From: Gremmenia infestans
Taxonomy: Eukaryota; Ascomycota; Leotiomycetes; Helotiales; Hamatocanthoscyphaceae
Reading direction: 5' to 3'
DNA: 64,000 nt
Assembly (NCBI GenBank): GCA_032629725.1
Contig: JAFEVB010000032.1
Location: 992,001-1,056,000 of the forward strand
Shown here: positions 11,488 through 24,100 of the stretch, piece by piece
How positions within the stretch are numbered: position 1 is the first letter of the stretch
Layout: the number at the start of each line of letters is the position of its first letter
The notes under the pieces: model-generated
What the model was told of the DNA's origin: nothing
Seen by the model: only the letters and a program-made list of their open reading frames with translations
Databases searched by the model: none
Made by a program: the position numbers and the translations under genes

Positions 11488-13324
11488 TCACAGCCCTACA
11501 GTCTCTTCATGTCCAATATTCTTCTCCGTCTTCAAATCCTCCACTGTCTGCACACCAGACAGACCCAAGCTTTCCTCAATCCTCTGCATCCTGGCCTTAT
11601 CAGCCACCGCAATGCTATTGTTATCACCACCAAAGTAGATATCCAGCTCCTCGAGCGTCTTGTTCTTGGTTTCAGGAACCAGCAACCACACAAATATGGC
11701 ACCTCCGGCACAGAAAGCAGCGAAGAAGATGTATGTCCCGTACTTCATGCTGTCAAGCATATCACGGGTCGTGAGACCGATGACGAAGTTGAACATCCAG
11801 TTGGTGGATGCTACGATGGCTACACCACGGGAGCGCATGCTGTTGGGGAAGATCTCCTGCGTGAGAACCCATGTAACGGGACCCCAGGAGTAAGCGAAGT
11901 TGACGGCAAAGAGCCAGATGAATGCGATGGATGCCCAGCCTGCAGACGTGTGCGTTGGCCACGAGTCTTCAAAGGTGCCGTCAAGGGCTGCGACAATCAC
12001 GTGGCAGATGCACATGCCAACAGCACCGGTAATCAAGAACGATTTCCGGCCAAATTTATCGAGGAAGAGAACTGCGGGGAGCGTGAAGATGATTTGCAGG
12101 ATTCCAGTCACGCCTGTAGCTAGGAGCTCAGTGGTGACGGATGTGAAACCAAAGGTGGCGAAGATTTGAGGAGCGTAGTACAGCACTGCGTTGATTCCAG
12201 TAAACTGCTGGAAGATCATCAGCCAGCAACCAATGCCGAGACGCTTGATCATGTTTCCGGTGAAGAGTGCTCTCCACGCTCCAAATTTGTTGGCAGCATT
12301 GTATTCCGCCTCGGTCTCTTCGTCAAACATGACGGCGGCTTTGATCTCAAGGTATTCCGCTCGCAGAAGCGCATTGTCGGGTTCGAGACGGCGGAGTTTG
12401 GACAGAGAGGCGATACATTCGTCGTCACGGTGCTTCATCATGAGCCATCGTGGGGAGAATGGAAGGAAGAACATCCCGAAGAAGAGTATCCAGGCTGGGA
12501 TGAGTTGGAGTGCAAGTGGGACTCTCCAAGAGATGGCTTTCTCGCCCGTGCAGGTATGCCCGTGAGCGAGAGAAGGCGAGAACTTGCCATCTGAACCATA
12601 TCCATTATTTGGTACTCCATCAGGGACGCAATGGGTTCCTCCGACAAAATGCATCCCGTAATCTAGCCAGAACGCTATACAGGTACCAACGGTGATGGAA
12701 AGTTGTTGCAGCGAGACAAGGGAACCACGAAGTTCGGGTGGGGCAATCTCGGCTTGGTAAAGGGGGATAACCATGCTGAACCTGCAAGTTTTCAGAGTCA
12801 GCATTGGTCGGCCAAAAAAGAACATGGGATCCCATGGGCATTCATGTGTCCTAGAAATAACAAGTACAAGGAGGTTTTGCTTACATTCCAATTCCAATTC
12901 CGCCAATTACTCGTCCTGCGAAAAGCATTCCGGGGTTCTGAGCACCAGTTTGTAACCCAGTTCCTAGTGTGAAGACGACCACAGCAACCAGCATGCTATA
13001 CTTTCTGGAGATTCTGTCCGCGAGGTAACCGTTCAATAGTGCACCTGCCCATGCACCAAGTTCCAATGAAGCCACAAGCCACCCCTGAATACTAGAGCCT
13101 GTGAGGGTGGGAAAGTGTGCTTCGAAGTTTTCCATGACAAGAATTGAACCCATCACTCCCTGGTCATAACCATACATCATACAACCCAGGGAGGCGAAGA
13201 GACAGGTCATGAAGACATAAGGATTGGCCAACATGCCCCTAAGACCATTCTGCTTCACAGCATTGGCGCGACCGACAACGGACTGACTGACAGCCGCGTT
13301 GGGTGTTTTCTTGATGAAACCCAT
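11488..13324 (-). CDS. MFS sugar-porter family transporter
   Basis: A predicted plasma-membrane sugar:H+ symporter-type carrier of 577 aa with 12 membrane helices. Two exons on the minus strand, 13324-12885 and 12781-11488, are joined across a 103-nt intron (donor GTAAGC, acceptor CAG) that falls in GIGIGM/FSMVIPLYQ. Family motifs seen are GYDQGVMG in helix 1, DRISRKYSM after helix 2, the QQFTGINAVLYYAP segment in helix 7, DKFGRKS after helix 8 and PETKNKTLEELD after helix 12. An external loop after helix 5 or so carries several Cys and Gly residues. The ATG at 13324 (MGFIKK) was chosen; the frame is open a little further upstream. The substrate cannot be read from the sequence; monosaccharide or quinate are the usual options. 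Confidence 0.92.
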
Positions 13325-15100
13325 AATGGAGGGGAGAGGGGGGGGGATAAGACTGTAACAGTACAAGAGGCTTCCAAGTTGAGAGGGATGGGGGAGAAAG
13401 CTCAGAAACGGGGGAGTTATCGTCGTATTAATACTCTTTCATTTCAGGTACTGAATAATCCCATTATCAGAATTAACGCGCGACAGCCCGTGCTCAGATC
13501 ACATTATGGCCACGAGGAACCCCATGGAGACCCCCAACCTGGTGGACACCGCTTGGCATTCTCCAACAAAAGTCATGAATTCGGGCCTTCTGTACTCCCC
13601 GCAAGCTGGAGATTGGAGAAGCGTCCGGGATACTCTCGGTCAAATTCATGAGACGACTGGATTTCAAAGACCCACGGAGGCCCACCGCGACCAGGGCCCT
13701 GGTGGAGAATGGAGAAGAAGCAATTGACAAGCAAACGTCGACATTATCACTATTGCTTGGCAGGAGAAAATCACGCTGGACGAAGCTTGAACTTGTTGAC
13801 TTGAGATCTGTTTCGCGAGATCAACCTATGATATACACGGATCTTTCGGGAACAATGCCATGCCAGGGAATCCAGATCTGGCAGCATGCTATTTACGGAT
13901 TTCGTGATCGGCATCCCGGCCAACAAGCGTGGGAACGCATCAGCGAAGCTAGCGATGGAGTCCCCAAGAAAAGAATTCTCGGAATTTTCTCCCCAGCTCA
14001 GAAGGTCTACTCCGTCGCAGAACAAAACATCCCATCCCACATCTCCGCTCCCCCAAATCCCCTCCTTGGTAATTTACCTAGGTAGGTACGTACCCACCAC
14101 CCTCGTGTTTCTTTCACCTATCCACCCCGGGAGGCCTATTCAGGTATCCCTGAGGAGCTTCTCCGGCCTGTCTACGGGGTCCTTATAATCCACAGCGAAG
14201 AACATTATAGGAGGGTTCCGCCAAGATACAGGCGGCGTAGGACGCCGTTGGGGAGAAAGCTTATCGCTGACTCGGTGGATTGAGGCTATATCGCGCTGCT
14301 GAATCGTCCCGCCCCTAATGAGTAGACGATTGGGCACTCGCTGACGTTTCAGCGGGGGAGTAGGGCCGAAATGTTGGTGCCGGTATCCGTCAGGGACCCT
14401 GGCCTGGGATTACCAACGGTGGATGAGGTTCTGATTCTGGAAGGGGCTTTTTTTGGTGTGTGCACTACCTCCGTACTTGCTTGAAGATGGGGAATTGGGG
14501 GAGTTTACGGAGTAGACCCTAGTGTGGAATAGGTTGAAAAGAGACCGGCCGGACTTCGGGGGACCATCCAGCTACGGTGTTTGACACTTGACTCTTCCTA
14601 ATTCTAGGGCACCGATTCTTATATTTACGAAATACATTAGCTATTGCTAAAATTTATACATTGGGGATGAAAATCATGCATTTTGATTAATTTCAAAAGC
14701 TTTTTTACGAGAGACAGTTGCTATTTATAGTCGTGTTACCTGGTTGCCCTATAAAATTGAGGCCCTTTGCATTAACACCCCTGACTTTGGATGAACTGTA
14801 AATACAACTTATAGTGTGGAATGGAATAATTTTATATTAAGCATGCACGGCTTTTTGCTAATACCGAAGTAATATACCCGGATTTCTTCTAAGCTATCAA
14901 ATCGCGGGAAGTCCCTTCTGCTCCAGCTAGTCTGGACTAATGAACGGTCGCCAAAGCTGCATTTCGGAGGCGGTCAAGTTTGTCACTAATTGCCAGGCGA
15001 AGACCCGACTTTTTGGTATGAAGCATGGTCCAACAATTAACTGATGTTTATTCACGGATCAAATTTCAAAGATACTAAGTACAACTTTTCGTCAGCAGGT
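13325..15100. other. Intergenic region between the MFS and NRPS genes
   Basis: About 1.8 kb without a convincing gene. Its left part should be the MFS promoter and its right part the NRPS 3' UTR. A 145-codon frame at 13648-14085 has no recognisable domain. The segment 14600-14900 is AT-rich. Confidence 0.5.
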
Positions 15101-18100
15101 TCAAGCCATTCTCTCATTGACCCCCACCTGATCACTTCCAGTGCGCCTCCCTTTAACCCTTTTTGCAAGCCCACCAATACCCTTGCCCCACATTTTCTTC
15201 AAACCTTTCTTTTCCTTCGGGATTTCTCGCAAAGCATTGACATCTTTCATATCATCATCGTCCCTTTCTTTCTTTGCCTTGGCAGCAATGACAACCAGGG
15301 CAAGTTGATCCGCAAACATCGGATGATCAACAAGATCCTCAACTCGAATCCTCAGCCCTTCGTTCTCTAGCAACCCCGCCACTTGTGATGTGCCGATTAT
15401 ATCACCGCCTAAACCATAGAACGAAGATGATGGGATGATGGGTGGAAGAATCATTTCGGAGTTGAAATCGTGCAAGATTTCAGCCCAGGCTTTGCTTAGA
15501 ACAGTTGAGTAAGAAGCAAGCTCCTGTTTGCTTAGAATCTCGAGATGAACTTTTAGATCAGGCAACCGCTTTGGAATATCTTGCTTCAAAGCTTGTCGAG
15601 AGAGAGAAGATAATTCGTCTCGTGTGGGTACTGATGCCCGGGGATTAGACGAGAACGAGACCACTGTATCGCAGAGGGACTCGAAAAGCTTGTCCGCAAA
15701 AGGTAGCGTAATGCCACTATTTTCGGTGAAGATCAAACAGATCTCAATGCTTTCATCCTCTTGTGGTGTGGAGAGTACAGTGATATCTGCAAAATCTTCT
15801 TGGCTTCCTACAGCTCCAAGAACATACTCGTTCTTTCCAAGCTGCAGCTTTTCCTGCTTCTGGATATTCTGATGTTGACATACGGTTGAAAAGTTCGTCC
15901 AGTCCGGCCACTCCGTGCAGTGCTTGACAATCTCCCTGAAACCTAGTGATTCATAGGGCATATTGGCTATTTGCTGACCTTGCACATACTTGAGGAGATC
16001 AAGGACAGACCAAGTGGACTGGAAAGATACGCGTACCGGAATCATGTTCACACAAGGTCCGATCATGCTTTCGACGCCTAGAACGGCCGCGTTGCGACCA
16101 CTGATCACATTACCGAAAACGATGTCCGGGGACGCGGAGAATTGGGCTAGTACTAAAGACCATGCTGATTTTATGATTGTCGCGGGAGTGATAGCTTCGT
16201 ATGCTAGAGATGGGATTTGGACTATCCGCTTGAGGCTTGTTGGTGCATCGGTGCCTCTGCTGTAGTTAGGTCCTTCACGCTCTACTATCTCTGTCATTGA
16301 AGATCCTTGTAGAAGGGATTTCCAGTACACATAGTGGTCATTGGTCATTGTTCTTGCTGTATCTCGTACGTAGTTTGAGAAAGAAGGTGTGGCCGGGATG
16401 TTTTGGCCTTCGTATCCCGCTTGTAGGGCGGATAGTATGCTTGGTAGACATACTCCATCATATTGAGCGTGAGACATGCGGATAATAATACGATGGCGAT
16501 TGCTTCCATTTTCCCTAGCGATCGTAAATTGAAGGAAGGATTCCCCGAGACGCGTGGTATATTCACGATCCTTTTTCTGCAACTCGGCCATAAAATGGGC
16601 CAAATTGTCTGTTTCGTGAACTGTAAAGCTTGGCTGCAGTTTTCGGAGGATGACTTGGAGGAATCGATTACCGTAAGGCACGAAGACAGTCCTGAGAATA
16701 TCGAAGGAGTCGACGATCCGTGAAACGGCGATTTTTAAACGTTTCAGATTCAAGGGGCCTCTCCCTTCGAGGAAGAAGTAATTGAGCATCCATTTAGATT
16801 CCATAAGAGTTCCCATAACTGCAAGGGCCTGGAAGTCGGTGACAGGGAATGCATCAATGATCCCACCTCGAAATGCCCTAACCTTTGGACAGATGTTTTC
16901 TTGCAGAAAAGCATCCACGTTGGCAGCGTCGAGAAGGGAATATCGCTGGTACATAGCATTATGGAGGTCTTGTGATTTGGCTTCACGGACTTCATCGTAT
17001 TGTGACTCGTCGCTGAATTCTTCGATCTCATCAGAATCTTGGGCCAATTGTATTGCTGCAGCCATGTCTGCGAAGGTTGGGTGTCGAAAGATATTGGCCA
17101 CCGTCAATGGCAGATCTTCTTCCCGAGCTGCACCAACCATCTGCATAGCAACAATAGAATCACCACCCAGCTCGAAGAAATTGGTTTCATTTTCAACGAG
17201 ATCCCCGGACACTTGCAATAATTCGCTCCAGATGGAGAGTAACTTCTGTTCAACATTTCCCCCTTTCGAAAATGCCTTAGGCTCGTATACGCTTTTGCGT
17301 TTTGGCTTCTCGACTTTCGCGGTGATTGGCGGAATTTGCATTTTTGTATACTCGATGACAGGGGAGACAATGTGCTGGGTAGTGATATTAATGTTGTTGT
17401 GAAGCCTTTGGTGGTCATAGCTGACCAATGCGCCAGACTTGAACAACTGATCGAGGATCTCTTGTACGCAACTGCTGACCATCGTTCGCAACTCTGTTTC
17501 TGAGTTCCACAGATGGGGGTATTCTTCCTCCGGTTTCTTCTCGAGAGTCATTTCATTCTGCAATTTCTGGTCTCGTGACTCAGCCATGGGCTCAGAGACG
17601 TTTACGTCCTCCACAAGCTGATGCGGCTTATCGATGAAGTTGTCTAATATGCGTGCTAACATCTCAGCAAGGCCGCTAGCTTGCTCATCTGATACGGTGT
17701 TACTCCAATATCGAAATACAACTCCCTCATCGCCCTGTAATGTTCGTATGTTGATAGTCATTGCGTACTATGGAGGGAATTAGTCCTGACTCCCAAGATG
17801 TGACCTGCTGCTGATATCTACAAACTTACCTCGCTTGGATCATGCGCAGCGACGGGTTCAAATGAAATGGAAGTATCTTCCACTCCATCTGAAGCACCCG
17901 AGCTCTGAATTGAGACAGCAGTATTAAAAAGAGCTTGTCCAGCCGTGATATCATGCTGGACTTGGGCGAGTGAGCAGTGCTGATGTTCAAGACTTTCCAG
18001 GTAATTATCTTGTGTCTTCCGAAATACATCTGTGATAGTCGATTGTTTGGAGAATTTGATTCGGCAGCAGAGCATATTAATGAAAGCTCCAATCGTGCTT

Positions 18101-21100
18101 TGAATTTTATCGACTGGGACGTCCCTTCCTGATGTGAGATAACCGAAACAAACGTCGTTTGTCTTAGTATAATGACGAAGACAAAAGGCCCATGCCACCT
18201 TGGTTTACTGTTAGTTTCCATTTAATGAAGATTTAATGGTATATATTCAAATCAACTTACCTGCATAAGGTTTGCTAGAGTGACATTCGTCTTCTTACAC
18301 ATATCTTGTAGTTCGGCATACCGGTTGAAGCTCATTGTGGCGGATCCTAGACATCGCTCATCGTCTGAAGCTGCATTAAGGTTAGGAAAGTAGCATGCTT
18401 GTGCCCCTTCCAAGTAAGACTTCCAGAATTTGATGCTCTTATCGACCGGATTACTTTTTATATACGCAATGTAATTGCTATATAGCGGTCCCAGTCCCTC
18501 AGGAAGCGTTCCATGATAGGCTGCCGCTAGATCGCGCAGGACGATGTTGGCAGAAGCACCATCGATCACCACATGGTTGATTTCGATTTTGAAGTAAACT
18601 TTGCCACTGGAAGTTTGGCAGATGACAGCTTGGTGGGGGAGACGGGGCTGCTTTTTGTAATTCCCTTCTAGAATGGTTACGGTTTTGAGCTTTTCCAGGG
18701 CTTCAGCCTCGCCGCCATCGCATCGCAAAATTACGATACCACTATCTGCTGATTTGACGGTAATCTGGTTGAAGATGTCTCCCTTGTAAATACTATCGGC
18801 GAAAACAGTGCGAAGGGCTCCGTGATAATCTACGACTCGCTGCCATGCTTTCGCTAACCGTTGAGCGTCGATAGAAATGCCATTCTGAGCTGATGGAGGG
18901 TGGACCTCAAAGACAGCATGGAAATGGTACAGACTTGGGGTTTTCAGTTGACTGATCAAGAGACCCTCTTGTAACGGGGCGCATGGATATATATCTTCGA
19001 CCTATGTTATTAATCTCTGCATTAGTGATGGCTTGCAAATGGAAAGGGGATACGAGGTTTAAAATAAACCCGAACTGTTTCGCATAGGAGGTATTTCGTG
19101 GGGAGCTCGCCAAAGACACTTACCTCATCTTTTTCAATACCTACTTGAGGCAATGATTTTGAAACAATCTTCTCTAGTTCTTGGTAGGATATAGGTAGTA
19201 GCGGAAAGTCGCTGAGAGTAAATGTAGGCGATTCAGTACTAGTTGCCAGTCTTTGAACAATTTCCTCAAATGTTTCCCGACATTCATTTACCCATCGCCG
19301 AATGTCTCGTTGGTGTTGCATGCGGCTATTGTAGAGGAAGGAAAATTGGATTTGGCCTTTCACAACCGCTGCTGAGATCTCGAACAAGGCAAGTCTTGTC
19401 GCTTTTGGCCCAACATCTGCAATCAGCTTAGAAGTCTCATCGTCTTCAGGATATGTCCATTGCTGGAAGAGCGCGTCGTCATGCTCCAGTTGTTGCATAC
19501 GCCCCAGATAGTTGAAGATTATCTCCATGCTAGATTGAGATTGTGCTCTGCCGTTCGCCGTAAGAAACTGGTGTGCGAAATAGGGTCGTCCATTGTCACT
19601 CAGCCTGCGCCGATTGTCTTTCATCCGTTTCACAGTCTCAACTACATCATCTTCATCAGTGTCCACGTCGACATGAATTGGCGCAATAGTCGTAAACCAC
19701 CCAGCGGTTCTTGAAAGGTCAATGCTGCTATCAAAAGGTTCTCTCCCATGGCTTTCCATGAATACTGATGGAGTTCTCCTATTAACAAAAACTCGACTGA
19801 ATGAGTGTGTGATAGCTGCAAGGAAGAGGTCTAGAGGTTCTGTACGGAGGGCTTTATTGCTTTCATCGAGAGCTAGGCTGGTGAATGTTTCATTGACTGT
19901 GAATGATTCCGACAAAACATCACCGTATGTATTGGCGACCTTGTCCATTCCCCAGTGGGCGAGATCCACAGGTATGCCAGCGATAGGGAGCTTGCCGATT
20001 TTACTTTGGGTGGTAGCCCGTTGACTATGCTCTTGCTGCATTGCATTCCATATCTGGAACGATAATGGCTTTTCTGAAGAGATAGACCCAGTGTTTAAGA
20101 TGTCTTCCAGATCTTGGATTATGATACGCCACGAGACCATATCAATGATCAGGTGATGTGCTGCGAGGAATACCATTTGACGTCCCACTATGTTGAAATA
20201 GTCCACAACGAAAAGGGGCCCTTGCTGAATATCGAGACTAGATTGACTACGTGACACGATATCTAGGATTTGATCGGCGGTATCCAGCTCGTGGAATCGA
20301 TATCGATACGAGGAGGAAATATCCCGTGTCAAGCGTTGTTGCCACTTGCCAGCCGAGTTTCTACTGAAACGAGCCCGAAGCATGGAATGCTCACGAACTA
20401 TCGTCTCGATAGCGTAGTTGAGATCTTGGGAAGCTACGCGGCGTGTAATCTCGAGCGAGAAACTCTGGTTGAATCGCGCCTCTTTTTCATAGAACCCATC
20501 GGATTGGGATTGGAAGTATAATTGCTGAATAGGTGACAAATCAAAGGTAGTTTCGAAAGTCTCCGCTTGGTGTTGAACAGCGTCCTCGTAATGAGCGTTG
20601 GATGCTAGCAGATGGATTGACTTGCTTTTAAGCACTTCTGATAATGAGAAGTTGAGCCTCTCTTTCCTGCAAAGAGCCATAAATTGCATAGCTGCAATAG
20701 AGTCTCCGCCAAGTGCCACAAACGACTTGGTGAGCTTTACTCGGTGCGTTGGAAGATTCAACACTCGTGAGACAATTTGCTGAACAAGCAAAGCAGACTC
20801 TGTTACCGGTATTGTGCCTTCTTCTTCCTCTTCGGCGTTCATGATCTTTTCATAAGTTTCTTCGTCGATACTTGAAAGCCAGGTCTCGACACTACGCCTG
20901 TCTAATTTACCAGAAGGTAGGAGTGGAATGGACTCTACGACCAACCACGACGCGGGAACCATGAATGGGGGAAGGGTTTCGGATAGTCGGCTACGAACCC
21001 CATTGACTTTGCTACGCGCAGTGACAGCACGGGGGCCTTCTTCTATAAGCTCGCAGCTGTCTTTTGTGATTTCGATTGTGGCGAGACTGAAGGAGGTAAA

Positions 21101-24100
21101 AGTTAGTATAAAGCCGCGGAACTTTACCTGGAAGCGAAATATTCATAATCTGACTTACTCGTTGAGTGTTAAAACTGCTAATAGCCTATTTTTGAAAGGA
21201 CCGGATCTTGGTAGTGCGACGAGGGCGTGTTGGACTTCTGGGTAATTGTCTAAAGTATGCTCTATTTCCCCTGGTTCCATACGTTGTCCGTTAAGTTTCA
21301 CCCTTAGTCACGAGGGTCAGTATTGAAAGTTCTTTTTCAAGTTCCGAGATAGGACAGAAGCTGTTCCGAAGAAGCTTGATAAACGGATACAGTGCGTAAT
21401 ATATCAAGGAACAAGATGGGAAAATAGAAGGGGGTTCGTACTGGTGATCTTTTCGGCCAATGAAAATCAACGAGCCGTCATAAGTGTATTTGCAAAGATC
21501 TCCAGTTTTGTACATCTTGCTTGGGGGTGAAGTCCTGCTGATTTGCGAATCGTCGGATGGTGATCTTAACATTGGGGGATGATGCACAGTTTTTCCAGTG
21601 AAGGAAAATCTGCCCGACTGGTTTGACTGGAGTCGTGATAGAGGAGGTCTCTGAAGGTAATTTGAGGAGTTACCAGACTGACTGGACTGAGATCGCAAGG
21701 TCGTAGGTCTGGCAATGGGCTTTGGCAGATCAAAAGCATCTGCCCAGGATGGCCGCTCGATAAATGCCTCCTCAGTTTTGGACTTATTGTTGATATATTC
21801 TCTTGCCAACAATGGACCTTCTAGCAACAATTCACCAACACACCCCACTGGTGCCATTTGGTTGTGATCTTGAGAGTTGACGATCCACGCACGGCCACTG
21901 GACAGAGCACGGCCGATGTTAGAGGCATCCCTTTGTGTGCTAACCTCGGGATTTGCGATTGCAATCACAGATGCTTCCGTGGGTCCGTAGCCATTTACTA
22001 AGGTAACCTTGGAAGCCCATTTAAGCACGTTATCGACCGACATAGCTTCTCCCCCACAGACCAGAATTTCCTGTACGGAGAAACGTCAGCTTTATGAAAA
22101 GTTTATAAGAACAAAGCCATGAGCTGATACCACAATTATTGACATGTGAAATAATAAAGCTTGTTATCCCAAATGGAATATTACTTTGTAATAGACTGTC
22201 AAGTCCCCCGGTACTTGTGGGCACCCGGTTGCATGAGAAGCTCTGTGAAGTAATCCCCGGGACCCGGGCCTTCAGCAGCCCTGAGATCCTGAATTGAAAT
22301 GGAAATTTATGGACCATAAAACTTACTAGGGATGGGACGGTTGCAGGTTCAATCAAATTCGCGACTGAAGGAGTCAGGAAAGCCCAAGACGCCTTTAGAG
22401 AGTCAATTGCACCGGCAACATCTCCCACTCGTTGCTTTTCCGAAGGAATACAAAGACAAGACCCATTGGTTAGCGCGGTGAGGGTTTCTAAAACGGACAC
22501 ATCGAATGTGAAACTCGCAAATTGGAATACACGGGAAGATGGCTTCATCAAAAGGGTGCGTCTCATTGCCGCCGAGCTTGTTGCAATCGCTCTATGCTCG
22601 ACTACCGTACCTTTGGGCCGCCCCCTGAATAAAATTGTTAGTCTATTCCCCCAGTAAAATGTATAGCAGTCTCGAGAAATGAAATAAATCTTACGTGCTA
22701 CCACTTGTAAAGATTGCATAACAACTATTCCGGCTAGTTGCGCGATGTAGCAAGTCTTGGCCATGAAGTGACTTTTTTGGGAGATTGTCTAGCATTTCCT
22801 GACTTATGGTAATCGGTTTCTCGATGATGCTTGTATACCGACTGCTGTAATTTGGAGAGCAGATGACTATAGTGGCGCCGACATCCTTGATCATTTCTTG
22901 ATGCCGCGATGTGGGTGCTGATGGATCTAGCGGCACATAAGCGCCACCGGCCATGAGGATTGCAAGAATCGTGACGATTGCCCATTTGGATTTGTCGATA
23001 CATATTGGCACAAAGACTTCCGGTCCAATACCCTGCCCAACGAGATGGTATGCCAGGCGTGTTGATTCATTCTTGAGCTCCGCGTATGTAAATTGTCCAT
23101 CCCAGGCAGTAATGGCCAGGGAGTCAGGTTGAGAAAAGGCCATTTCTTCGAATTCCTCGTGGATACATGCATCAACCAGTTCTGGCTTAGTAGAATTCCA
23201 CTCTCGTACAAGCTCTTTATCCTCTGCACTGAACACATTTATCTCATCGAGGACTGCATTGGCACCAAAATTGTGTAGATCGCTGAGTTGCTTCAGAACA
23301 TTGTCCAGCTGGTACATGATTCGTTGAATTTCCCAGGCTGAGAGAACGTTCTCGTCATAATGCGCAGTGATGTCTACTTTTTTCGAGTTGCCTTTGCATT
23401 CAAGAACTAAGGGGTATGTGAAGAAGTTTGATGCCAAGCCGGCTCCTTGAATATTCCACATGTCATTCTGAATATCTTCATCTGCTGTTTGGATAACCAG
23501 AAGATTTTGAAAATCACAGGCAAGATCGGCATCTCTGTCAAGTCTTTTGATTCGCTGTAGTCCAGCATGTTGATACGGGATGACCTCGGTGGCCATCTTT
23601 TGGATATCTTGCAGGAATTGTATGATTCTCTGGTGGGGGTGTACTTGTATCCGATTAGGGACCGTTGTAAAAGTTGGTCCAATTATTTCCGCGATCCCAT
23701 GGATGGGGATGTCTCGCCCAGCCAATGTCTCACCAAAAACAACGTCATTCGACTCTGAATACGATGCCAAAATCATTGACCAGGCGGCACGAATGATGCT
23801 AGGAAGGGTAATACCCATACTTGAAGTACTCTGGGAAATTTGGACACTGTGTATGAGTGTCTGATTATTCATTGGGCGATCGGATGAAGTATGCTGATTT
23901 TGTGGAAACTGCAGCGGAGATGATCCAGAAAGTCTCTTTCTCCAAAACTCATCGGATGCAGGTTCATCTACTTCGGAGAGATACTTGATAAAGAGAGCGT
24001 ACGAGCTCTTTGGCAGGCTTGAGCCGCTGTAAAGATATGCTGTCTCTACTCTCTTCAAGACCATCGGTAAACTCCAACCATCGTAGAGCGCATGATGTAT

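Noticed and set aside
13648..14085. 145-codon open frame as a gene
   Set aside because: No domain, no homology I recognise, overlapping frames on both strands and no splice partners.
22071..22326. Stop-free 256-base stretch read through in A5, as possible extra coding sequence
   Set aside because: It has clean GTAAGT and ACAG ends, interrupts the conserved run from VPSL to EILVCGGEAM, and read-through would shift the frame. It is treated as an intron.
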